Assembly: GCA_913020685.1 (NCBI GenBank)
Contig: CAJWAY010000030.1
Location: 1-12,986, forward strand
Direction of reading: 5' to 3'
From: an uncultured Flavobacteriaceae bacterium
GTDB lineage: Bacteria; Bacteroidota; Bacteroidia; Flavobacteriales; Flavobacteriaceae
DNA: 12,986 bases
Shown: positions 1-7,010 of the stretch, one piece after another
How the letters are laid out: each line of letters opens with the position of its first letter
Numbering within the stretch: the stretch's first letter is position 1
The notes under the pieces: generated by a model
Told to the model about the DNA's origin: nothing
Database searches by the model: none
What the model saw: only the letters and a program-made list of their open reading frames with translations
Program-made: the position numbers and the translations under genes

Positions 1-1061
1 AATTTGATCAGTCCTGTACTTTGATCTAAATGGAGTGAATCTGATTTTCCCCTCAAGTCTGTTTTAAATATTCTCACATCATAGTATCCCCTCAATATTT
101 TTTTTTCATCTGATCCTGTAGCAATAAGTGTATCGGCGTGTATGTAGAGCGAATCTTGATCGATGATGTTAACGGCCAAGGCTCTTTGGGTGATGATGGC
201 AGAATCTTTAGCTTTGAAAATCTCACCGTAATGGCCATTAATGACGGATTTATTTAGGGTGTCAATCACACTGATGTTGTTGGTTGCAGCGGCATAATTT
301 TTTTCATTTTCAAAATACAAACTGTCTCCTCTGATTTCTTTATTGTCATAAAAGATGACTGCATTTTCCTGAAAATTACCTCTTTGCAATTGGGTGTCAT
401 AAGCACCCTTTTCACAATAAATGTCGTATTCCTCTCCCACGATGGTTGTTTTTCCATAAAATAAGGCCTTGTCACTTTCGGTATAATAGTCCAGTCGTTG
501 AGAATTGAGTAGGTATTCTGGGTCGTCAATTTTTACCCTAGAGATGAATCGGTATTTTTTTTCATCCATAAAGTAGATCCCTCTGATGCTGGTGAGTTTT
601 CTTTTTTCATCTACGATTGTTCCAAAAGAATTGTAAAAAGCCTTAGAATTGGCTCGATCCAAATAGAGGGTATCTGTTTTGAGATTCATATCGGGTCTTT
701 CAAGGACTACTTTTCCCCATGCTTTGGCAAGTTTACCGGTTCCATCATATTCGATTTGATCACATGTCATTTTTAGACTATCGCCTTGGGTAAAGATCAC
801 ATTACCATTGGCTCTGAAAAAATTTTCCTCGGGATAGAAATAAGACACATCGGATTTTATCAAGGCACCCTCGTGAAAAAGGTGAACTCTAATCCCCTCT
901 TTTTTTACCAATATATTGGCACCGGGAAAATTAAACTGATCCTGGTTGGAGCCTCCAGCCTGAATGATTTTAATAATCTTAGTTTCTTCTTGGGCTACTC
1001 CTTTTCCTATTGCAAATAGAAAAACAATCTGAAGTATGCTGATTTGAATATGCTTTCTCAA
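1..1061 (-). CDS. OstA-like LPS-transport family protein (partial, C-terminus beyond window)
   Basis: The minus strand is open without a stop from position 1061 to the left edge, giving the first 353 residues. The reading begins LRKHIQISILQIVFLFAIGK, a hydrophobic signal peptide, with probable cleavage after Val-Ala-Gln around residue 24, so the product should be exported. The mature part has many beta-strand repeats of the type seen in OstA/LptA/LptD-like domains, with phrases such as NVIFTQGDSLKMTCDQIEYD, GDSLYFENEK and DSLYIHADTL. The family binds or moves lipopolysaccharide to the outer membrane. An in-frame TAG lies at 1080-1082 and no ATG lies between it and the signal peptide, so TTG at 1059-1061 is the best start. 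The gene follows purA by 32 bp and is probably cotranscribed with it. The family call is firm; the exact LPS role is inferred from family knowledge. Confidence 0.82.
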   Translation of the reverse strand, partial: MRKHIQISILQIVFLFAIGKGVAQEETKIIKIIQAGGSNQDQFNFPGANILVKKEGIRVHLFHEGALIKSDVSYFYPEENFFRANGNVIFTQGDSLKMTCDQIEYDGTGKLAKAWGKVVLERPDMNLKTDTLYLDRANSKAFYNSFGTIVDEKRKLTSIRGIYFMDEKKYRFISRVKIDDPEYLLNSQRLDYYTESDKALFYGKTTIVGEEYDIYCEKGAYDTQLQRGNFQENAVIFYDNKEIRGDSLYFENEKNYAAATNNISVIDTLNKSVINGHYGEIFKAKDSAIITQRALAVNIIDQDSLYIHADTLIATGSDEKKILRGYYDVRIFKTDLRGKSDSLHLDQSTGLIK

Positions 1062-1093
1062 AGTAAGTAGTTGTTGGCACTAAATTAGAAAAT

Positions 1094-2365
1094 CTACCTC
1101 AAAATGGTCTGTTTTCTATCAGGTCCTACGGAAACAATTTTTATGGGCGTATCGAGTTCTCGCTCAATAAATTGAATGTAATCTATAAAGTTTTTGGGAA
1201 GTTTTTCGGCCAAATTGACTTGAGTTAAATCTTCCTTCCATCCAGGAATTTCAATGTATTGTGGAGATATTGATTCGTTATTGATGTCAAAGGGAAAATA
1301 GTGTATTACTCCTTGCTCTGTTTTGTATTGATTGCAAACCTTGATTGTGTCAATTCCGGTGAGTACATCACCTTTCATCATCATTAGTTGGGTAACACCG
1401 TTAACCCGAATAGCGTATTTTAGAGCAACTAAGTCAATCCATCCGCATCGTCGAGCTCTTCCTGTGGTGGCTCCAAACTCATGTCCGATTTTAGCAATGC
1501 GCTTACCGACATCGTCAAATAACTCAGTTGGAAAAGGTCCGCTACCTACTCGGGTAGTATAGGCTTTAAAAATCCCAAAAACCTCTTTAATCCTATTGGG
1601 GGCAATACCCAGACCGGTACATGCTCCTGCCGCCGTTGTGGTCGAGGAGGTAACGAATGGATAAGTTCCAAAGTCAACATCCAGTAACGATCCTTGAGCT
1701 CCTTCAGCTAAAATCTTTTTTCCAGCGTCCTGAGCTTTGTGTAGAAAGTTTTCACTGTCTACTATTTTACATTTTTTAAAGGATTCAATGGATTCAAAAA
1801 ATTGGGTTTCCAATTCTCTTAAGTCATATTCTAAATCTACATCGTAAAAATCCAACATTTTGAGATGTTTCTTGGTCAATGCCATATAGCTATCTTTCCA
1901 CTTTTTGGTTAAAATATCTCCTACACGCATCCCATTTCTTCCAGTTTTATCCATGTAGGTTGGACCAATTCCCTTTAAAGTTGAGCCAATTTTGCCTTTA
2001 CCTTTAGAAGCCTCCGATGCGGCATCCAATAACCGGTGGGTAGGAAGAATGAGGTGGGCTTTTTTTGAGATTAATAATTTTGTCGAAAAATCAATATTGT
2101 AGGGACTCAATTTCTCTAATTCTTTTTTAAAAATCACAGGATCGATCACTACACCATTACCAATTAAATTGATGGCACTTGGGTGAAATATCCCTGAAGG
2201 GATGGTATGTAAAACGTGTTTTATCCCATCAAACTCTAAAGTATGACCAGCATTGGGCCCTCCTTGAAAACGGGCAATGATGTCATAGGAATCAGTCAAT
2301 ACATCTACGATTTTACCTTTCCCCTCGTCGCCCCATTGAAGGCCTAGCAGTAAGTCTACGGACAT
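1094..2365 (-). CDS. purA: Adenylosuccinate synthetase
   Basis: This cytoplasmic enzyme joins IMP and aspartate using GTP to form adenylosuccinate, the first committed step from IMP to AMP. The 423-residue product has the usual family length. It shows the N-terminal P-loop-like WGDEGKGK (residues 11-18, catalytic Asp13), AGHT with catalytic His41, EGAQGSLLDVDFGTYPFVTS at 221-240, GATTGRARRCGW at 298-309 (aspartate/IMP binding; the usual Pro after GR is Ala here), and the guanine-binding SVGPDR at 412-417. The start is ATG. It lies 7 bp downstream of fur and 32 bp upstream of the OstA-like gene, consistent with one operon headed by rel. The linkage to rel is notable because (p)ppGpp is known to inhibit PurA in several bacteria. 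All key residues appear intact. Confidence 0.97.
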   Translation of the reverse strand: MSVDLLLGLQWGDEGKGKIVDVLTDSYDIIARFQGGPNAGHTLEFDGIKHVLHTIPSGIFHPSAINLIGNGVVIDPVIFKKELEKLSPYNIDFSTKLLISKKAHLILPTHRLLDAASEASKGKGKIGSTLKGIGPTYMDKTGRNGMRVGDILTKKWKDSYMALTKKHLKMLDFYDVDLEYDLRELETQFFESIESFKKCKIVDSENFLHKAQDAGKKILAEGAQGSLLDVDFGTYPFVTSSTTTAAGACTGLGIAPNRIKEVFGIFKAYTTRVGSGPFPTELFDDVGKRIAKIGHEFGATTGRARRCGWIDLVALKYAIRVNGVTQLMMMKGDVLTGIDTIKVCNQYKTEQGVIHYFPFDINNESISPQYIEIPGWKEDLTQVNLAEKLPKNFIDYIQFIERELDTPIKIVSVGPDRKQTILR

Positions 2366-2372
2366 ATTTTAT

Positions 2373-2822
2373 TTATGAGTTTACTCTTTTTTTTGTTCCG
2401 TAAAAATAAAGAGAGTGATTGTGTATTTCAATATCGAAAATTTCTTCGATGGTTTCTTTTATATTTTGAATTCTGGGATCACAAAATTCCTTTACCTCTC
2501 CTGAATCTGTGAAGATAATGTGGTCGTGTTGATGATCAAAATAGGACTTTTCATACTGGGCTTGGTTTTTACCAAACTGATGTTTTCTAACCAATCCACA
2601 TTCCATAAGGAGTTCGATAGTGTTGTAGAGTGTTGCCCTGCTTACTCTATAATTTTTGTTTTTCATAGTGATGTACAATGATTCAATATCAAAGTGTTCA
2701 TCACTATCATAAATTTCATATAATATGGCAAATCTCTCAGGAGTTTTACGGTGGGCATGCTTGTTTAGGAAGTTTACAAAAACTTCCCTAACAATTTCTT
2801 GATTGGATTTATTTTTATTCAT
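2373..2822 (-). CDS. fur: Fur-family transcriptional regulator lacking the CxxC zinc motif
   Basis: The product is a 149-residue Fur-family repressor, a dimeric metal-responsive DNA-binding protein. The winged-helix domain includes TPERFAILYEIY (28-39) and the recognition helix SRATLYNTIELLMECGLV (61-78). The metal-sensing segment HQHDH is at 97-101, followed by FTDSGEVKEFC. In classical Fur the stretch at 104-108 contains CxxCG; here it is FTDSG, so the structural-zinc cysteines are absent and only Cys114 lies nearby. A longer reading from GTG at 2826-2828 adds two residues, but that GTG overlaps a TAnnTTTG promoter box, so ATG at 2820-2822 is preferred. The gene sits between rel and purA. 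It could sense iron, peroxide, zinc or something else; sequence alone does not decide, so the symbol denotes the family. Confidence 0.88.
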   Translation of the reverse strand: MNKNKSNQEIVREVFVNFLNKHAHRKTPERFAILYEIYDSDEHFDIESLYITMKNKNYRVSRATLYNTIELLMECGLVRKHQFGKNQAQYEKSYFDHQHDHIIFTDSGEVKEFCDPRIQNIKETIEEIFDIEIHNHSLYFYGTKKRVNS

Positions 2823-2827
2823 TGTCA

Positions 2828-2835
2828 CAAATATA
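2828..2835 (-). promoter_or_regulatory. Candidate -7 box upstream of fur
   Basis: The minus strand reads TATATTTG, a full match to the Bacteroidota TAnnTTTG element, followed by five bases and the fur ATG. The expected -33 position holds GTTC, a poor match, so only half of the promoter is convincing. If it is used, fur and purA could be transcribed independently of rel, with almost no leader. Confidence 0.45.
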
Positions 2836-2844
2836 GGTCTTAAA

Positions 2845-5049
2845 TCACTCCCTGAGAACTTTATCTACACCTTTTACCTTTAAAATCCTATTAATCAATC
2901 GATTGAGTATTGTTTTATTTTTGACATTTACACTGATTAAGCCCGTAAAAATACCATCCTCACTATCAAAACTAAGTTTATTGATATTTATACTCATATC
3001 TCCCGTAATCGATTTAGTTACCTCACTAACTATACCCATGTTGTCAATACCCGAGAGTTTTAATATAGCGGTAAATTCATCGGAGGATGAATCCACCCAT
3101 TTTGCTTTGACGATCCTGTAAGCGAAGTTAGATTGTAAGGACAGGGAATTGGGACAATCTTTTTTATGGACTTTAATCCCCTCATTAATGCTAATGAAGC
3201 CAAACACTGGGTCACCTGCAATTGGATTACAACAATTAGATAAAGAGTGTTTTAAGGTTTCCATTTCCTTACCAAAAACCAATGTATCAAACCGTTGTGT
3301 GATTTCATCTTTGCCCTCTTTTTTATAAGGAATAGTTTGCTTTCGAATTCTTTTTTTAAAGAAATTTAGGAAGCTACTATTGTATTTGGTTGAGAAATCT
3401 TTTAACTGTTTGTTATCAATTGTACCCAAACCAACGCGGTAATACAAATCCAAACTATTATTAAGATTGAAATACCTCAGCATATGGCTTATGCTTTTGT
3501 CTTTTAGAGTGATCTTAAGTTGCTTTAATTTTCTTCTGAGGGTTTCTCGCCCATCCTCAGCAATTCTTTTCTTTTCGTCGTTTAGTGATGACTTGATTTT
3601 TGATTTTGCCCTTGAGGTTTTTACAAAATCCAACCAGTTAGCAGTGGGTTTGATGCTTTCAGAAGTGATGATTTCAACACTCTCACCACTTTTTAGCGTC
3701 CTGCTTAATGGAACTAGTTTTCCATTGACTCTAGCACCTCTGGTTTTCATTCCAATTTCGGTATGAATACTAAAGGCAAAATCCAAAGCAGTGGCACCCT
3801 TTGGAAGAGATTTAATTTCTCCTGTAGGAGTGAAGACAAAAATTTCTTTTGCGTAAAGGTTGAGCTTAAAGTTTTCCACAAAATCAACAGGGTTTTCGTT
3901 TTGGTTTTCCAAAACCTCCTGGAGTTTGTCTAGCCAAGATTCAATTCCAATATCTTTATGCTGCCCTTGTTTGTACTTGTGATGTGCAGCATAGCCCTTT
4001 TCTGCTATTTCATTCATCCGCTCAGATCTTATCTGAACTTCTACCCATTTGTTATTGGGTCCCATTACAGTTATATGCAAGGCTTCATAACCGGTTGATT
4101 TGGGAGCGGTAATCCAATCCCTTAGACGTGTCGGATTTGGTGTGAAATGATCTGTTATAATAGAATAAATTTTCCATGCCAAAAACTTTTCATTACGGTG
4201 CGTGGATTTATAAATAATCCGAATGGCAAACTTGTCAAAAACATTTTCAAAAGGAATATTTTGAATGGTCATTTTTCTATTGATAGAGAAAATAGATTTA
4301 CTTCGACCTTTAATTTGATACTTTAATTTTTCTTTTGCCAGAGCAAATTGAATAATTTCAGAAAAGGAATTGATGTATTGGTCTTGTTCCTCCTTACTTT
4401 CCTCGATTTTATTTTTTATGGATTTATATCGGTCAGCTTCAGTATACTTGAAACTAAGATCTTCCAGCTCAGTTTTGATATTGTAGAGTCCAATACGGTG
4501 TGACAATGGTGCATAGATATAAAGGGTTTCAGAAGCTATTCTAATTTGTTTGTATTCAGGCATGGCATCAAGAGTCTGCATATTGTGCAGTCGATCAGCA
4601 ATTTTGATAATTATAACCCGAATATCATCATTAAGGGTAATCAGTAGTTTTCTGAAATTTTCGGCTTGAAGGGAGACATTACTCTCTTTACTGAGTTTAG
4701 AAATTTTGGTCAACCCTTCAACAATTCTGACGACATCTCTTCCAAAAAGTTTCTCGATATCTTTAAGGCTGTATTCAGTATCCTCTACTACGTCGTGTAA
4801 TAGCGCAGCTGCAATAGAGGTGGCATCCAGACCAATCTCGTGAGCTACGATTTTGGCAACACTGATTGGGTGAAAAACATAGGGCTCACCGGACTTTCGG
4901 CGCTGATTTCTGTGAGCTTTAACAGCAGTATCAAAGGCTGAACGGATCAGTGTCTTATCCTTATTAGACAGGGTTTGATAACTGATTTGAAGCAGTTCTT
5001 TATACTGCTTGACAATCTCCTTATTCTCTATTTTTTCACTGACAATCAT
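2845..5049 (-). CDS. rel: Bifunctional (p)ppGpp synthetase/hydrolase, Rel/SpoT type
   Basis: This is the stringent-response enzyme that makes and degrades (p)ppGpp in response to starvation at the ribosome. The 734 residues match the full-length family. The hydrolase HD domain carries His60, His85-Asp86 (LLHDVVEDT) and Asp152 (ADRLHNM), so hydrolase activity should be intact. The synthetase domain follows, with GRSKSIFSINRKM (248-260), the APKSTGYEALH segment (315-325) and EVQIR with Glu337. A TGS domain occupies about 402-462 (KEIFVFTPTGEIKSLPKGAT), then a helical region, a zinc-finger-like CC...H...C cluster (Cys606, Cys607, His628, Cys632) and a C-terminal ACT domain at about 658-734. The start is ATG. 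A promoter candidate lies directly upstream, and fur follows by 16-22 bp. Confidence 0.96.
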   Translation of the reverse strand: MIVSEKIENKEIVKQYKELLQISYQTLSNKDKTLIRSAFDTAVKAHRNQRRKSGEPYVFHPISVAKIVAHEIGLDATSIAAALLHDVVEDTEYSLKDIEKLFGRDVVRIVEGLTKISKLSKESNVSLQAENFRKLLITLNDDIRVIIIKIADRLHNMQTLDAMPEYKQIRIASETLYIYAPLSHRIGLYNIKTELEDLSFKYTEADRYKSIKNKIEESKEEQDQYINSFSEIIQFALAKEKLKYQIKGRSKSIFSINRKMTIQNIPFENVFDKFAIRIIYKSTHRNEKFLAWKIYSIITDHFTPNPTRLRDWITAPKSTGYEALHITVMGPNNKWVEVQIRSERMNEIAEKGYAAHHKYKQGQHKDIGIESWLDKLQEVLENQNENPVDFVENFKLNLYAKEIFVFTPTGEIKSLPKGATALDFAFSIHTEIGMKTRGARVNGKLVPLSRTLKSGESVEIITSESIKPTANWLDFVKTSRAKSKIKSSLNDEKKRIAEDGRETLRRKLKQLKITLKDKSISHMLRYFNLNNSLDLYYRVGLGTIDNKQLKDFSTKYNSSFLNFFKKRIRKQTIPYKKEGKDEITQRFDTLVFGKEMETLKHSLSNCCNPIAGDPVFGFISINEGIKVHKKDCPNSLSLQSNFAYRIVKAKWVDSSSDEFTAILKLSGIDNMGIVSEVTKSITGDMSININKLSFDSEDGIFTGLISVNVKNKTILNRLINRILKVKGVDKVLRE

Positions 5050-5055
5050 TGTTAT

Positions 5056-5080
5056 ATTAAAGGTAATCGAAACTTTTAAT
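5056..5080. repeat. Interrupted inverted repeat overlapping the rel promoter
   Basis: The arms ATTAAAGGT (5056-5064) and ACTTTTAAT (5072-5080) pair with one mismatch around a 7-nt centre. The repeat overlaps the -7 box and part of the spacer, so it could be an operator, or a weak terminator of the upstream gene. AT-richness makes chance possible. Confidence 0.35.
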
Positions 5081-5088
5081 TCAACAAA
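5058..5088 (-). promoter_or_regulatory. Candidate promoter of rel
   Basis: On the minus strand TTTG (5085-5088) is followed after 19 bp by TACCTTTA (5058-5065), a one-mismatch form of TAnnTTTG. It lies in the short gap after the RNA methyltransferase stop and ends 8 bp before the rel ATG. It would drive rel-fur-purA-ostA separately from the upstream genes. Confidence 0.45.
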
Positions 5089-5089
5089 A

Positions 5090-5860
5090 TCATTCGTCTA
5101 CACAGTGATACATCAAAATCCCTGCCGAAACAGACAGATTGAGTGAATCAATGGGAAACTTTACCGGAATTTGTACAATATGTTTTGCCTTTTTTAACCA
5201 TTTTTGGCTAAGACCTTTATCCTCAGTCCCAAAAACCAGAGCCAACGGCCTTTGGTATTTTACTCTTTTAAAGTGTTTGGCCTCATTATTCAAGGCTGCA
5301 GCTGATATGTTAAAAGCATTTACCTCCAAAAAAGAGATTACCTCTTCGGAACTAGCGGAGGCAATTGGAATACAAAAGACACCCCCCATACTGTTTCGGA
5401 TTATTTGGGGGTGGTAAAGGTCAGTTTTGGGATTGGCAATAATGACCGCATCCCACCCAGCGGCAGCAGCGGTTCTTAATAAAGCCCCAATATTGCCAGG
5501 TTTTTCTGGAGCTTCTACCACTAGAACACGACAGTCATTATCGACAGTAATATCTTTGATATGATGGCTTTTAGTCTCCAATATGGCGATGACTTCTTCA
5601 GAGCCCGATTGCTTACTTAGACGGTCAAAAAGAGCGGAACTTAATTCGTAAACACTATCAGAATGAACTCTAATAATCTTTTCATCATAATCCACTCTGT
5701 AGAAAAGAGTGTCTACTTTATAGCCCATTTCAACCGCTCTGGTAAGTTCACGCTCACCCGATACCACAAATCGATTTTCTTTTTTTCGAACTCTTGACTT
5801 ACTTATCAAAAGATTCAGTTTTTTGATCATTGGGTTTTGGGCACTGCTGATATATTTCAA
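5090..5860 (-). CDS. SpoU/TrmH-family RNA 2'-O-methyltransferase
   Basis: The protein is an S-adenosylmethionine-dependent SPOUT-class enzyme that methylates ribose in tRNA or rRNA. The N-terminal substrate-binding part (residues 1-100) has QNPMIKKLNLL and the typical VVSGERELTRAVEMG (32-46). The knotted catalytic domain shows motif 1 EKPGNIGALLRTA (119-131, Asn123 and Arg129), motif 2 GTEDKGLS (211-218, Glu213) and motif 3 IPVKFPIDSLNLSVS (231-245). At 256 residues it has normal length for RlmB/TrmH-like members. The start is TTG at 5858-5860: the conserved SxQNPxIKKL region begins just after it, and no upstream ATG or GTG occurs before an in-frame stop. It lies 44 bp after the DUF3810 gene and 40 bp before rel. 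The target nucleotide cannot be assigned, so no symbol is given. Confidence 0.9.
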   Translation of the reverse strand: MKYISSAQNPMIKKLNLLISKSRVRKKENRFVVSGERELTRAVEMGYKVDTLFYRVDYDEKIIRVHSDSVYELSSALFDRLSKQSGSEEVIAILETKSHHIKDITVDNDCRVLVVEAPEKPGNIGALLRTAAAAGWDAVIIANPKTDLYHPQIIRNSMGGVFCIPIASASSEEVISFLEVNAFNISAAALNNEAKHFKRVKYQRPLALVFGTEDKGLSQKWLKKAKHIVQIPVKFPIDSLNLSVSAGILMYHCVDE

Positions 5861-5904
5861 AGCTATTTTTTTTATAAAGTTATTGGGTAATTACCAGAGT
5901 AACA

Positions 5905-6963
5905 TCAAAATCGCTTCTCATTTTTGTGATAGTTGATCACCAAACCCACCATTTCATTATAACTCTTTAAACCACTTTTTTGGCCATTAGCCCTTAGGTA
6001 ACTATGATAGGTTTTGTTAAAAATGATTTCTAAAGGGTTATCATATTTTTTCCAAAAATCGTTCACTTCTTTGAAGTTTTTGAAAATGCCTGGATTTAAA
6101 AGTTTTAATTTATTTCTTGCTTTTTTGGGATCCAGCTTGAACAAATCATTAAATAAATATCTAAATGCAAAAATATTACCAGCATACTTAATGTAAGGAT
6201 CCTTAGACTTGATAGCAGATAGATAAGCGATAAAATTGGCTTCTTTCTCTGAAGCATACCCCATTTGATGTGCAGTTTCGTGGAGTGATGTAGTAATCAA
6301 ACTTTGAATGGGCATTTTAGTATTTGCTTGAGACTCTAATGTAAAGGGATTCAGATATCCAGAATATCCCATATAGGACAAAGGCAGGCTCAATAGAGAT
6401 TTTTTTAACGTGGAGGGTTGAATCATAATTTCTTGATTCATGGGATTATAGAGGCTGATTTTTTCCGAGACTTGTTCTATAGAAAAAGGAAATGTTACAG
6501 CCAAAGTATCTAAGGAAACAAGAAGATTATGCGATTGATTTGATTCTTGAATAATTTTGTCTAACTGTCTTACTAAATCTTTTCTTGTATATTCAATAGG
6601 TATCTGAAGTTTAATATTTAGTGGTAATCTGTGGTAATTGAATCCCCAACTTAGGTGGAAAATCCAAAGAGTAATAACCAATAATGATCCTGTATCTAAA
6701 AACAAATTAAGTGGCTTTGCCCTCCAGTAGATTATTTTTTGGAAGATTGTTTTTAGAAAATAGAGGATTAGTATTATGTAAAGCGCATCTCCCAACGAGA
6801 AGGGTATTAAATCAAAAAAAAATTTGTGTAGATCAAAAGAAAGTGGATAAAAAAAACTACTGTAATACTTTTCAATGAACTCAGGGTTCTTTCGAGCAAA
6901 GCAAATGAACAACCATAAAGGAATAGCTGAGTACCAAACATAAGTGGTTGCTGTTCTACTCAT
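5905..6963 (-). CDS. DUF3810 membrane protein with HExxH metallopeptidase-like site
   Basis: The 352-residue product resembles DUF3810 proteins, which are common in Bacteroidota and some Firmicutes. Hydrophobic segments lie at about residues 8-23, 56-75 and 90-108, followed by the conserved WGFNYHRLPL (106-115), so the N-terminal third is membrane-embedded and the rest forms a large soluble domain. That domain contains SLHETAHQMGY with an HExxH zinc motif at 228-232, followed by EKEANF (239-244), whose Glu could be the third zinc ligand as in gluzincin-type peptidases. No proteolytic function is established here; it is inferred from the motif. The start is ATG. The gene is 47 bp downstream of the double-PPIase lipoprotein and 44 bp upstream of the RNA methyltransferase. 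No separate promoter was recognised, so it probably belongs to the same transcript. Confidence 0.8.
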   Translation of the reverse strand: MSRTATTYVWYSAIPLWLFICFARKNPEFIEKYYSSFFYPLSFDLHKFFFDLIPFSLGDALYIILILYFLKTIFQKIIYWRAKPLNLFLDTGSLLVITLWIFHLSWGFNYHRLPLNIKLQIPIEYTRKDLVRQLDKIIQESNQSHNLLVSLDTLAVTFPFSIEQVSEKISLYNPMNQEIMIQPSTLKKSLLSLPLSYMGYSGYLNPFTLESQANTKMPIQSLITTSLHETAHQMGYASEKEANFIAYLSAIKSKDPYIKYAGNIFAFRYLFNDLFKLDPKKARNKLKLLNPGIFKNFKEVNDFWKKYDNPLEIIFNKTYHSYLRANGQKSGLKSYNEMVGLVINYHKNEKRF

Positions 6964-7010
6964 GGAATATAATATTAAATGGAAAACAGGAAACGAGCCT
7001 AATGCATTTT

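Noticed and set aside
266..529. 87-residue open frame on the minus strand
   Set aside because: It lies in another frame inside the OstA-like gene, whose own frame is continuous and has clear family character.
786..1019. 77-residue plus-strand open frame
   Set aside because: It is antisense to the N-terminal part of the OstA-like gene and shows no recognisable domain.
3467..3766. 99-residue hydrophobic-looking plus-strand frame
   Set aside because: It is the reverse complement of the rel TGS and helical region; hydrophobicity arises from the antisense of charged codons.
5858..5865. TAGCTTTG on the minus strand as a promoter box for the RNA methyltransferase
   Set aside because: It matches TAnnTTTG but contains the TTG start codon itself, so transcription would begin inside the gene, and no TTTG is found at the -33 distance.
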